DNA from: Roridomyces roridus | Taxonomy: Eukaryota > Basidiomycota > Agaricomycetes > Agaricales > Mycenaceae | DNA: 64,000 nt | Assembly (NCBI GenBank): GCA_029378245.1 | Contig: JARKIF010000023.1 | Location: 124,001 to 188,000, forward strand | Direction of reading: 5' to 3' | Part shown: piece by piece, positions 17,920 through 29,439 of the stretch | Layout of the letters: each line of letters opens with the position of its first letter | Position numbering within the stretch: the first letter of the stretch is position 1 | Translations under genes and position numbers: made by a program | Notes under the pieces: generated by a model | Databases searched by the model: none | Seen by the model: the letters and a program-made list of their open reading frames with translations, nothing else | Told to the model about the DNA's origin: nothing

Positions 17920-20894
17920 TCAGTCCAACCCATCAGCATCGGTACCGCCGGACCCAAAATCCAACAGCTCCTTCTGAACAGTCTCAAGCATATTTAACCT
18001 CTGCACTAAATCCGCACGTTTCGCGATTACCGCGGGGTCCTCCCTGAGATACTCCGCACACTTTGCATTTCCCTCCGGCTGCCCGAGCTTGAACTCCGCT
18101 ACGAGCTGAGCCTGAAAATCACCAGATATCCCTCTGACGAATTTGCTGTCGATTATCCCGGGGACGGTGTCGATGATGCGCTGATGGGCTATGAGAGTGT
18201 ATAGATCGCGCAGGGGTATGGACTCACTCTATAGGATACCTCGAAATACCCGCGGACATCGCTCATAAGACGGATCTCAGTCTCATAATCATCGCCCGCC
18301 TGCAACCGCCCGAGATCTTCCTCTCGCAGGCCTGTGAATCCCAGTCGTGCGAGCATCGAAAGCACTTCGTCCACCGGCTCCACTCCCGAGGCAGACTGCG
18401 GTCTCATGAACGGAGTCGTGGGACGAAAGGCTGGAATATTAAGGGCAGGCGTCGGTGCGGGGGTGTGGAAAGGGTTCGGCGAAGGCTGAGGGGGGGAGGC
18501 AGTCGGCGCCGGAGCGGGAGTCAAATTGGGTCTCGGTGCCGCCGATGCTAATGAACATATGAGAACACATTCGAACACAGTATCCGTTGGAGGACCGACG
18601 TGCGGGTGTCGTGGAAGAAGATTTAGCTGTTCCAAACGAATCCAATATGATATATCACGTATTTAGTTCTGGTTACGAGTCGGATCAAGTCAGCACATAC
18701 CAGAAGGGACGATCATAGGCGTCCGCCCACCGCGTTGGTCCTTATATTTCACCATCCACTTATCCGCTGCGGCTTTCAGGATGTCGTCGTTTTGAGTCCG
18801 AGGCAGCTTCTCGATTTCGAGGATGGCTCCAAGGTATTTGGCGCAATCCTGGGCACGCTCCTGGAGAAGTCTGCGGAGGCACGCCCTGGATGGGAAGTCG
18901 AAGTCTCTGTTCTTTGAAGGAACATATGGGACATACCACAGAGCGCGTTTCAGGTTGCTGAACCGCGAAAACAATAGCTCCAACGCGGCGGAGAGCAGAT
19001 CGCTCACAGATTGCATCACACTTTGGAAGCAGTCGTCCGCCTCGCGCTCCCAAGTCACTTGGAAATCTCGTATCATCTTTGCTTTCGCCGCGGGCGGGAA
19101 GTCACCGGGGAGCTCTCGTGTTCGAGCTCTGCGAAAGGTTGAGTTGGGTTGTATTTAGGCCAGATGACGGACACGAACCGGTTCAGCGTCTCGCGTACAT
19201 CGCTCAGATATATCGGCACGCTCGGCCCAGTCCCATCCTCCCCATCGGTCAGGATATTCGGTCGCACCACAGCAACAGGCATGAAGGGAGCAGGTAGACC
19301 AGCGACGAACCCCGGCGCACTCCGCGCAATTGCACCCTTGAATGCACCGTACAGGCTGTTATGCCGGTGTATCAGATCAGTATTTTCCTCAGAACCCTGC
19401 ACAGCTTGTCGAAGTTCGGCACAAAACGTGTTGATGAGCTCAAACAAATGGGCCGCAGGGTCGTCTGTCGGAGGCTCGGGCAGCGCTGAGAGAGCTTTCC
19501 GGCAGGCTTCGAGGTGGTCGTCGGCCTTTTGTACGATATCTGGGAGTCTGCATATGTGCGTGTAAGATATAGTCATTCATTTCATTCGGACACATACGTT
19601 GCCGAAATCCTCTGAACCAGACACCGGCTGAGTGTTGACACGAGGTTAGGCGTCCCCAGCCTCTGCTGCTCCGTACAATGTGCCCATGGTGCAGTCTGCC
19701 GAAAGAATGTAGCCTCGACACTTCGCGCTTTGGCTGGTGTGATCTGGTTGGCACGCTCCTCGTCGTCCGGGTGGCGAGTGCAGTAATATCCGTGATGTAG
19801 GGGGTGTTTCCTTCCCTCAAGTACGTCCCGCCAGAGGGCCCGTGCGGTTGTGGATCCGGCTGATACGAGATCGGGTTTGGTGAGTACACCTATCGTCCGC
19901 AGGCCATCTGGGTCTTGTTGGCGTGCGAACGTCATGGCCTTTTGGTTCTCCATCTCATCTGCAAATCACTTTCAACGCTGAACGCTTGAGGAAAGTGTGG
20001 AAAAGATCCACCTGTCATTGGAATAGCCACAAGAATGAGGCAATTTCCCTTGATGTTATCCACAACCATCTCCTCAATAAGCTGGATGACTTCAGGTGAA
20101 GCGTTGTGTATGATTCCTGGAGCATCGATTAGAAAGGTTGAGAGTGGAATGGATGCATACCTGGCAAGTCCACAAACTGCACATCCGTCAACTCCGGTCC
20201 TGCGTACCATTCTTGAGCGATTGAGAGCTAACCAATGGAAGGCACATACCTTCTAGGTCAATACACACAAAGTTCTTCGAGAACTGGGCTGTTTTGGGAT
20301 CTTGTAATGTCTCCTTCAATTCTTGTAAATTCATCCGAATAATGCGGGCAATTTCCAGCGTGGGATCTAGCACCGCAAGCTGTGCCCGGCGGAGCATCAT
20401 CTCAACCTCAGCCCTATTCCGGATGAGGTCGCCGAACGGAATTTCCGAAACCTCACCCCGGATTCTACGGGCGGAAGAGTCGAATTCGCGCCGGATGGAG
20501 ATCCGGCATGCCCATTCGGGCGCAAAGACTAGTCGACATTCCAGTGGACAACGCGTGCATGTGCCCCCGTCGCGCGGGACATGTATCTGCGGGCTGAGAA
20601 TGGGGGATAGGATCCGGGAGGGATTGGATACGTACGCCGGCTATTGCTTCCACTAGGGATGACTTTCCTGCAAGTGACTTGCGTTAGAATTTCAAAGGAT
20701 TTCCGAGCAGGAAGCATACCGGCACTCTGGTGTCCAATCACAGCAATCCGAGGGAGATCCAGCTCTCCTTGGGCACCAACGGATCGCAGCTGGCTCATCA
20801 ACGCCAACAACTGCGTCCTCTGGGTTGCGTATTCACTGGCTGAGAGGTATGACGACGTCATGAGGTATGGGGAGAAGCGGTTTGTTGGGTTCAA
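17920..20894 (-). CDS. Dynamin-like GTPase
   Basis: Large membrane-remodelling or Mx-like GTPase. Multi-exon. Exon 1 starts MNPTNRFSPYLMTSS and ends in P-loop GHQSAG; the next exon supplies K-SSLVEAIAG, completing GxxxxGKS. Switch I matches PRDGGTCTRCPLEC. G3 is DLPG (FVDLPG..IIHNASP), G4 is TKPD (TIGVLTKPDLVSAG). The middle/stalk region runs through LPDIVQKADDHLEACRKAL to LPGDFPPAAKAKMI. A Pro-rich unstructured segment (about 18440-18540) sits where classical dynamins place PH or linker sequence. A GED-like helix region follows (DDYETEIRLMSDVRGYFEV, then RIIDTVPGIIDSKFVRG), ending SGGTDADGLD at 17920. No transmembrane or PH domain. Such genes are expanded in basidiomycetes. Start chosen as the first in-frame ATG upstream of the GTPase domain. 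Confidence 0.85.
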
Positions 20895-21991
20895 TTTCGA
20901 GAACAGGGCCTTTTATCGTCATGCAGGGCGTCAAGCGCATAGCGACAGTGTGTCACAGTTAGATTGAGTTATCCAGACGGGGTCTTCGTGGCGTCGATAA
21001 CACCCCCACAGCGGCAGAGAATCGAATTGAAGTGGCGATTTGAGCGACCGATATCCACCGTGTTGTAGGGTCCAAGTATAATAGGAAGAGCATCCGACAG
21101 CGTTGCCTGTAGACGACGCCACCGTAGTGTTCACAGACTTACAGTCGCCAGTGATTAATGACTGCGGAGATTGCGTTTCTTTAGTCCCAGAATGAAGGGA
21201 CCTGGACCTGACCAGGCTACCCCAGACGTGAATTCCAAGCTTGGGCAGTGACGGCTGCCAAGTGGCAAGACGAGTGGTCGGTGTGAACTGCAAGTGGACG
21301 CAAGCACCACAAGGTACGGGAAGCCCTCGTGCAGTACGGACCCCGGAGTCCAAGCTGCAATCGTGGGCGTTGAAAGGAGGAAGAAAGATGACTCATAACT
21401 TGCACGTGCGTTGCGCTCGGTTCTGGTCGGAATCACGTGCTCGACCCCTGCTGTCGTTTGCAGGCGAGCCTTTGCCAATGCCAAAACCTCCTCCAACATC
21501 TTCTTTGCAAGCGGAAATATGTGCCATTCCTGGACCGCGATTTCTCATTAGGGGCACCAAGTCTAGCAAGGGAACATACGTATCTCAATGGGTCGAATCT
21601 GGCGAAATTGAAACAATTCTGGGCATTTTTTTTTGCTCCCGCTTCGCTCCGCTCAGAATTGCTTATGGATTTATGATGAGTTCCAGATCTCCGAGTTGCA
21701 AAGGTCAAAGCAATATGCCCGTGCAATGCATCGGCAAACAGACTCGCGGGGGAGCTCGGGGTGTGCCTCTGAATCTTCCCGCAGATCACTTCGAACCCTG
21801 ACTAAGTCCACCCGAAGTCGGCCTGGAGAAGGCACGGAGGGTCCCCAAGGCGCCTTCCACTCTCCGCATCGCTTGTTCGACTCAAGTGCGTGTCGCGGGA
21901 TTCGGTAAGCCGAAAAATCTCTGTTTTCTTTCTTTCTTTCTTTTTTTGCAATAAATTTCCAGAATAATGATAGCTATCCTTCAGCCAACCT
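20895..21991. other. Intergenic, no feature recognised
   Basis: Between the dynamin start and the peroxidase stop. It holds a CTTT microsatellite at about 21925-21945 and short spurious frames only. Confidence 0.5.
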
Positions 21992-23981
21992 TCAACCAGA
22001 AAAACCAGTACACAACGGCCAAAACAACTCCTCAATAACCCTCCCCATCGTCGTCGAAAACGTCTCCCCACCAATCTCCGCCCCGATCGTAAACAGCCCC
22101 AAAGTCGAATTAGCATCCAAACTCCACAAGTCATACGCTGGATTCACCGCAACAGGTTGCGCGGGGCGCGGTATATCCGTCTCCACGACAATCGGGAGCC
22201 CAGAGGCATCCTTCCCTTTCGCTTCGACGTACAACCGAGTGAGATTCGCGCTGGTGCGTACAGCAACGTCAAGCCGGCCGGTGGTCACCCCAGTCGACGC
22301 GTTAAATGTCCTCACACAAGACGTCTGAGAAAACATGTAGGCGTCTTGAACCGCGAAACCCACCCCGCCTTGGTCTTCCACCTCGCCATTGACGACGAAT
22401 CGAAGACGTTCCACGCCCGCTGTGGGGTCGAGGCCCATGATTGTGTTCGAAGGGTCGGAAGTGTTGAAACCGTACCATGCGGAGCTGATGTGGCCTCCCA
22501 TCGCCTTCCCCGTGCCGCCAAACTGAAGCGTGGCGTTGCCCGTCCCGCCCAGATGGTCGTCCCAGAGCATCTGTACAGTACCTACCTCGGATTGAGTTTT
22601 ATTCCAAAACTGTAGGGCCATCAGACAAGGCCGGCCAGATTGAAAGACGACTCACGCGCACTTGGCCCGCGAGTTCGAGAGAGCTGTTGGCAAGGCTGAA
22701 TTCCACGAAAGCCGGTTTAACAGGCAGGGCAGTGAGCACATCTGTAAGCTCGACACCGCTCGGGACTGTATCTAACATGCGGGCGAACAAGGAAGAACAC
22801 GTCGAGGCGAATAGGTTGGGGGACTCTGCGAATCTCGATTGGGGGTCAGACCAAGACCAGTCAGAATGGGTTGAGGGACTCACGAGCTCATCGTAACATT
22901 ACCGTCGCTACCGAAAATCCGCTTGTCCGAGTTGGTCGTATCGTTGAAGCCCACCACCAACGGGTTCTGTGTGGTACCGGACATGTATTCCGTCGCACTG
23001 CAAGGCCCTATATTAGCCGAACTCCGAAGAAAGAAGGTGAAACTCACATATTATTGTCGAAAGTAACAAACGTGGAATCGAAATGCGCAACATCCTCCGT
23101 ATCATTGGGATCGTTCAACACATTCACAATGTCGGGAAAGACGGAATGCTGGACACCGCCGAAAGTGTGCCCGCAAGCGACCAGCCCAATCATCTCTGTC
23201 TGCGTGAAACCTTGCTTGGCAAAGGACGCAATATGTGAGTCGAGATCCTGCTGTGGTTGCGGGACACCCGGGTCGTTGGGCTCTGTCGCGTCCACACGTC
23301 CTCCTCGAAAAGCGATTTCGGGGCCTCCACTAGATTTCACTCAGATATACATTGGACGACTGAGAGTAAGTAAATCGGGCAAACCAGTTTTCGATGGCGA
23401 TTACGGTTGCGAGTGCCAGAGTGTCTGCGACTGTTGGATTTATGCCCGATTGAGAGCTACACAAAACAGGGCAGAAGAGAATGCTTACACCCAATATACC
23501 GAGTGGCACCACCGATAATCGAGATCACCGCGAAGGTATTGGAAAACCCAGTGCCGATATTCTGAGATTCCGAGTTATTCAATCTCAATCTCACTCAAAG
23601 TATAACAGGCGTACCTCTGGCCGTAGTTGCTCCGCCCCAAACCGAATGGACCCGTCCAAGCCACCGGTGCCGGCTTCAACGTCGTGCGTGGCCATATCGT
23701 GGTATGCCTGCAACATATTTGGCAGTGAGCGCTGCGACTCTGATCTACTACATACCGTGCGTATCCAATCCGCGGCATTCGAGCGCCCACTGAGATCCCC
23801 AGGCCCGTCCACCTCAAACAAGAAGGAATCGCAAGGCTGGATAAACGAAGCAAAGCATTCCCCCGTTGAATCCCAGCTGGTCGAAACGCGCGGCTTCGAG
23901 GGCGTCGAGCTGGGGTGAGGGCCATATGTATGCGGTGGTGGAGGTGGCGAGTAAAAGCCAGAGAGTAAGGAGGGGAAACAT
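21992..23981 (-). pseudogene. Secreted haem peroxidase A, one-base frameshift near the N-terminus
   Basis: Plant-peroxidase superfamily (Peroxidase, PF00141) protein, close paralogue of 48324-50292 with conserved exon structure. Signal peptide MFPLLTLWLLLATSTTA. Distal motif WIRT|AYHDMATHD keeps Arg and His; then GTGGLDGSIRFG; proximal LVACGHTFGGVQHS with His; Cys residues of the secreted fold are retained. C-terminal domain (QFWNKTQSEVGTVQMLWDDH ... WSLDANSTLGLF) ends at 21992. The only lesion I see is a run of five C (23860-23864) where the paralogue's alignment needs four. Reading on from the ATG this shifts the frame after DQLGFNG and gives an early stop. Either a recent pseudogene or a homopolymer sequencing error. 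Everything after the shift is open through all exons. A TATA box (TTTATAAAG) lies at 24077-24086. Confidence 0.75.
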
Positions 23982-24076
23982 ATCAGAGATGTTTCCGTAG
24001 TCTAGTGGGCTGATTAATATTGAAACGGCCCAGTCCGCTCTGGAGGCGGTTTCACCTGGACGTGCACTGCCGAGTT

Positions 24077-24086
24077 TCTTTATAAA
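24077..24086 (-). promoter_or_regulatory. TATA box of haem peroxidase A
   Basis: CGCTTTATAAAGAAA on the minus strand about 100 bp before the ATG at 23981. Confidence 0.5.
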
Positions 24087-24235
24087 GCGGCTAGGCCCCG
24101 CTGGCGGGGAGGTGTCCCGGGCAAGTCCCGGGGCTCGCGACGTTTACATCGGGAGGAGAAGCATAGTAGGTGCAAGCCTTTGGAAATAGTGAATTCGAAA
24201 AACGCGTCGACCCGTCACCCCACGGGCCACTTCAT

Positions 24236-24355
24236 GCAAGATGCCACCGCGCTGCGCCTGCGAGGAGTCAAATATCCTCAAAATTGAAGAAGGTTGCATA
24301 GTACCTGACATAGACCAGTCCTCAACCCACCCGTCTTGACATCTTCTGCAGCAAT
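24236..24355. repeat. Dispersed repeat, copy 2
   Basis: Collinear with 16942-17140: GCAAGATGCCACCGCG, GCCTGCGAGGAG, TACCTGACATA and CTTGACATCTTCTGCAG in the same order. It is upstream of the haem peroxidase A gene. Confidence 0.55.
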
Positions 24356-25126
24356 TGATAATCAGCTTGGTCTTGCTTGGTTGCTGATGCTTTCGGGTGC
24401 AATCATTTTTTCACCTCAACGGCCACCATGTCTTGACCATGTCCTAATCCATTTTGTCTTTCTTTACGGCTACCCCTCGAGCGCTCATGGCACATGGCGC
24501 CACGCTCAAATAACAACGACCTCGGGATTTACGACGGAGATGCCACAATGGACAGCAACGCCGGCGATTGCATATAAAAAACCCCATTGACCGCGGCGTT
24601 TTTGTGGCCGGAGATGCTGTTATTCTGATAAGGGCTGCGGAATCGATCTGATGAAAGGCTGCCGCCCCTCGGAGTCTCGTTCCACACGCCCTTCACGTCT
24701 ATGCTTGTCGACCTCTCTACGAAGAGCTCTCCCAGGACCCAAGGGGTTGATATCATCCTTGGCAGCTCTAGAGTCTATGCGCTGGACGTGGGTGATTCTT
24801 CCAATACTGCTTCGGAACTGTGGCGATAGAAGTTCTTGTCGACATTGTCGTTCAGACCGCCTATGTGGATGCCTTCAACTTCTTCCCGCGTACGTCTCTC
24901 TCTCAGACTTCATGGTCATGGATTCCCGCAATATCAAACGGGGAACGACGATCTCTATCCCAATTTCCGGGACCAGGCTATATTGGGCGCGCGCGAGGAT
25001 GCGTTGGAGCTCAGGTCTGTCTCGACTCTCGACATTTTCTATTCCATTGAATGACCGATTGAATACTAGACTCGATCCCGTACGGCTCATCCTGAACAAT
25101 CACAAACCGTGATTCTCAGCTTCTCG
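24356..25126 (+). other. Unresolved region, possible decayed gene
   Basis: A TATA-like GCATATAAAAAACC (24569) is followed by short coding-like stretches such as VEVLVDIVVQTAYVDAFNFFP-like sequence around 24815-24890 and QAILGAREDALELRSVST around 24990-25025. No single spliced frame links them, and I do not recognise a family. Confidence 0.25.
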
Positions 25127-26103
25127 TTATCCCAAAATTTCGGATAGACGTTGAATGTCTAAGAAATATGGCAACCGAAAGACTAGAACTCGGAGGATTC
25201 GGGCAAAACTCTCACCTTTCTGGACATTCCTCACCAAGGATGGAATCAGCAAGACGAGCCCCATGATTACTCCAACAACGACCCAGCCGGTGAATGCCAC
25301 CGCTATAATCCACACTATTCGTGGTTGTGTGGAAACCGCTAAAAAGATCACTGAACCAAAGAAGCACACCACACCGAGCAGCATCGCGCCGTTTGCGGCG
25401 CGGCCGATCGATGCGGAGCTGTGAATCTGCGTGAGCGCCTCGGATATCGCCTCTATTTCAAATCCTTGACCCTCTGCCATCGGAGGGTATGTCAGCGCAT
25501 CCGGCACGGAGTTGTTGGCACCGGGAGTAAGCTGTCTATCGAGCACAGCCATTCGAGCGCTCGTTTTCGTCTGTATACGGCGCAGCAGATCCGGGTACTC
25601 GTTTTCAGATAGCAAGGAGGCCAATTTGCTTCCTCGCCGACGGGCTTCCAGAAACCGAATTATCTCGTGCAGCTGATGTGGTGGAGCATCTTGGATTGCG
25701 TCAAGCTGTTTTTCGACGGCGGCGATATTGCGCTGCAGCACCGTGGATGTCATGAGACCGAGACATGCGGCGGTGACGTCCAGAAGCACGCCAGCGAATC
25801 CAAAGACGTTGACCACCACTCTGAGGGAGGTTGAATTGTCCTGATAGGAGAGGGCTATGATCTGTGCTTGAACGGCGGCGAGGAAGGTGGCCTGCAAGCG
25901 GTAGGATCAACCAAGCATCTCGACAGTCTTGCTTTACCTGGAACTGGACGTACAATCGTAGCAGACGAAACTTGGTCGCCCGCATGGGTCTTGACGGTCT
26001 CCCATTGGCTAGAACGCATGGCGCCCACGGCGACGACAATGGAGAACCAAGTCTTCAAGAATTTCCTGAATTCGGAGAACATGGCAGTGAGGTGAGCTGG
26101 CAT
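25127..26103 (-). CDS. Multi-pass membrane protein of unknown function
   Basis: Two exons joined by a 60-nt intron (about 25893-25952; donor GTACGT, acceptor TTGCAG), giving SSATI|ATFLAAVQAQ. Exon 1 contains MFSEFRKFLKTWFS and IVVAVGAMRSSQWETVKTH. Exon 2 has hydrophobic segments VVVNVFGFAGVLLDVTAACLGL, GAMLLGVVCFFGSVIFLAV and VWIIAVAFTGWVVVGVIMGLVLLIP around a charged, helical, cytoplasm-like region (EKQLDAIQ..RFLEARRRGSKLASLL). It resembles uncharacterised multi-TM proteins common in Agaricomycetes; no function is known to me. Start uncertain: ATGs at 26103, 26082 and 26196 are all in frame; I took MPAHL. Confidence 0.65.
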
Positions 26104-26204
26104 GCTCTTACTCAGCTCCAAGAATACCAGATTGCGGCTTGATGGGATGCATGCGGCCAAGTTGGGGCGCCCGCAGCTGCAGTTAGGGTCCGTCACGCGC
26201 GGGT

Positions 26205-26665
26205 TTGCCCGGGTATGACGGGTACGGGTACGGGTTGGAGCTCGGCGCGACCCCTACAACCCGCGTGCTGGGCCGACTATTGATCTGTGATCGCAACCGT
26301 CGCCGGACCGCCGGCAATCACACGGCAAGCCTGCCGGGGTCGTTCTTTGATCCAACTTGATGCATCAAGTTCGATTCAGGCAGGTCATCTGCCGTCGATG
26401 ACCGTTGACGTTTGAATGTCCTTGAACCATTGAACTTCACCTAATCATTTGAATCAAGGCATAGAACGATGTGTACTCATTCATCGTTCCCTTGAGTTGG
26501 ATGTTTTGTTGCAGAAACAAACTTTCGGGTCAACGTCAGGTGCATCAACGCACGAGCCACCCGCGAGTAACACGGGCGGGTTCGATTCGCACCCGACCCG
26601 CGCCGGGTACGGGTTCTGCGGGCACGGGTTGGCATATCGGCACCGTACCCGTACCGGGGACGAAC
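26205..26665. repeat. GGGTACGGG-rich inverted repeat element
   Basis: GACGGGTACGGGTACGGGTTGG at the left (26218-26239) is mirrored by CCGTACCCGTACCGGGG at the right (26644-26660), with further GGGTTCG and GGGTACGGGTT variants near 26575-26630. There is no coding frame. It looks like a non-autonomous repeat with inverted ends; boundaries are approximate and no target duplication was identified. Confidence 0.4.
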
Positions 26666-29439
26666 CTCAGTTGCAGTTGACTTTTACCCCAAAGATATCA
26701 GGCATTCTAGCTACGTCATCGACCCATTCAGCAACGCTTGAATGGTGAACACCTCTCGATCCGCAATCACAAAATTCATTGATAAATGGGCTTCTCAGTT
26801 CCAAGTATACTCAAGGCCTCATTATCAAGGCTTGAAGAAACTGTAAAAAGCTGTTGAGGTTCTTTGTTCAAGAACTCAGGAAATCACTGATAATCTTACA
26901 AGTAACAGATCGGACCTTCTTAAAGAAGTTGTTTCAGGCTGCCAGGCACTCTCCTGCCCACGGTGTTAGCATTTTTGGGTATCCTATCGGCTAGTCCCGA
27001 GGTACACATTGGCAGCTCCCCTTGCTCGGCTTGTCGACAGCCAGTTAGAGTTTTCACACTGTACCAGGACATCGGGCCTTCAGAAACACAACACTGGTCT
27101 TCTCATCTTCGTAACGATCCCAGGAAGTCGAAAGACACAGTCACCGCGGTTTCCGCGGTCTGTGGCTCTCGGGAGTCGGCGCCCATCAGAGGTGAGCGCA
27201 ACTGTCAAATAGTATCAAAATGTTGTCGGGCCCGGGAGCGTTATTTTTTGGAGGTTCTTTCGGCTTGGGAGATGAATTCTGTGATAGACTGACCTTTGGT
27301 GACCGTGGTAGGCCACCCCGATTATCCAGCTCCCACACGTACGCCTGTTGCCCTTCCATGTGATCAGTCAAATAAACCCGAGCGTGAGTTCTGAATTTGA
27401 ATTCAATCCCCTCCATCAGCGGGTCGGAACAACGGAAAGGGAACCTGATCTTCCTTCCCGCGCTAACCTCCTCTGGTGCGTGAAGTGGACGGCCTTTCTA
27501 CCCCGACTCCAGTTCGGAAGCCTGGGTTTTGTTGCCGTGCCGTGCTCGCGGGGGCGATCTGACCGCATGATTGATTTATCTGCGGCCTGCAGCGCCTTCA
27601 GAATCAGACTCCGAGCTCCGACTAACCTTTTTAGCTCTAGCTCACCCCGACCGGGAACAAACCGGGAACCAGATAATTTCCAATCTTCGAATTCAAATAT
27701 GACTCCGTCCCCGCCGAGTCGCGGCGGCGAGGACCGTAAAGCATGCGCAGAGGTGACCAGACTTCAGTTCCACTGCCTGCGGGCTCTCACGATGATTGTC
27801 CGTGTAGAGTCTGTGCATGTGGACCCATGCTTCGAATATAGTTCGCCGCCGCCGCCGTGCTTCGGCGATCAATTGGCTACCCGAGTCGCGGCGTTGAGTA
27901 GCGTTGAGTAGGGGTCATGCAGCCAGATTGTGTCAGGTCCCTGGAATAGAATAGATCTCGTTTCGTACCGGAGGCATTCAGTGGCCGACGAGAAGCTTCA
28001 GAAAAATGGTTGTCAGGCCGGCACAGATCTTCGTCCAAGTACTAGTGCCATGTATGTTCAGAGCCTAGAGGTGGGCCACTCTGTTTGCTGTTGGAATGAA
28101 GATGCGTGACGAATGCAAGGCCCATTTCATTTAAGTACCGGCTAGCCAGCTGGCAAACATCTTATCGAGTGTCAAGTGACTCTCAATCAGGCAGCGAACA
28201 GAACAATTAACTGACGTAGACTGTCCACGTATATCAAGGAATCAAGAACTTGCAATTACGGCGCTTGCAAGCGCTTCATGCAATATGTTCCCAGGGAAGA
28301 CGTGGAAAGTTCGTTCGCCAGCCAGTCATGCTGATTCGTTGAAACGAGTTTTAACCTGGTTTGCGATTGCACTCCAAGTTTACAGCGGTTGCGAAATGCA
28401 TTGAACATTGAACCCGGCAAGGAAGCGGAGTCTTTTGCCGATTGATCCGTTTTCTCAATTCGCTTATGATGACAAATCATCACTTCTTTCGGAAGCCCTG
28501 TCATTCCGGTGACAACGGACTTCCATTCTAATTTCTATTCTTCCGAGTTGGTCGCCGCTGGAGAAATTGGAGGAGGAGGCGTGGTTGCTGGAAATCCAAC
28601 AGCCTGAATTGACGGAACACCGAATGACCCCTGAAGTGGTGTCTTTCCGTGCAACCCTGGAGCGCACATTATAACCGCCCTGGATTGTCTCCTTGGGGAG
28701 CGGGCTCAGGGAGCGGAAGGATCTCATTGGGATAAAAAAAAATTGGGGGAGCGCGTCCGCGTCCCGCACCCGGCCATCGCATCCTTTTGGCCTCTCCCCA
28801 TTGCGGACTTCCGCCTCATGTAAATCATGTGTGCCTTGGCCCTGACTGCTGCACAGCCCTCTCGTTCAGCAGACAGACGCTCTGTGCCTTGAATTTTTTC
28901 AATAAAAGTCTAAACTAGCCGACCGACATAGCCCGGACTTGATATCCCCTTGTAGCGAGAACGGAGGTCAAGTCTTCCGCCGGGAGGACTGTCCTCCTCG
29001 AGGCATTTCCGGGAGTAATGTCTTTGACACATCCAGCGCCTCGAGTCTTCCTCGTTCTCGTGTGTCTTTTGTTCAAATACTTCTACATCAGAACCCTCGT
29101 CAGTGACAGTTGCAGAGCGTGGGATAGACCTTCCCCGTGCGTTTCGCATCTGAAACAGTCTACGTCCTTTTTCGTCGACTCCCACTCCATGACGACTCGT
29201 GTGCATCGTCAACTAGGTGGGCGCAACGGAAACAAATGGCGATGGCAATATCTCCTGCTCGGATGTTCTTTTCCCGGATGGCATGCACAGATCCGGATAT
29301 GCAAGCCGAGATCGTGAATCGTGAAGTAATCAATCTTCCATTTGACGGCGACTACTCACGCTGTATATAACGACGCCCGGGTGCGGTCCTGGGAAAAAGC
29401 GACGTTTCCCCCCTTCACCTTCGCGCTGCTGTCCATGCA
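26666..29439. other. Long intergenic stretch, no gene recognised
   Basis: Several short frames on both strands lack family motifs or splice-consistent extension. A minus-strand frame at 28910-29212 (VTDEGSDVEVFEQKTHENEEDSRRW) has coding-like composition but no start context or partner exon, so it is not called. Confidence 0.45.

Noticed and set aside
27348..27911. 187-codon open frame on the plus strand
   Set aside because: Composition is not coding-like, with no motif, no splice extension and no promoter; likely a chance frame.
28910..29212. 100-codon minus-strand frame with acidic segment EGSDVEVFEQKTHENEED
   Set aside because: No partner exon, start context or family recognised; insufficient to call a gene.
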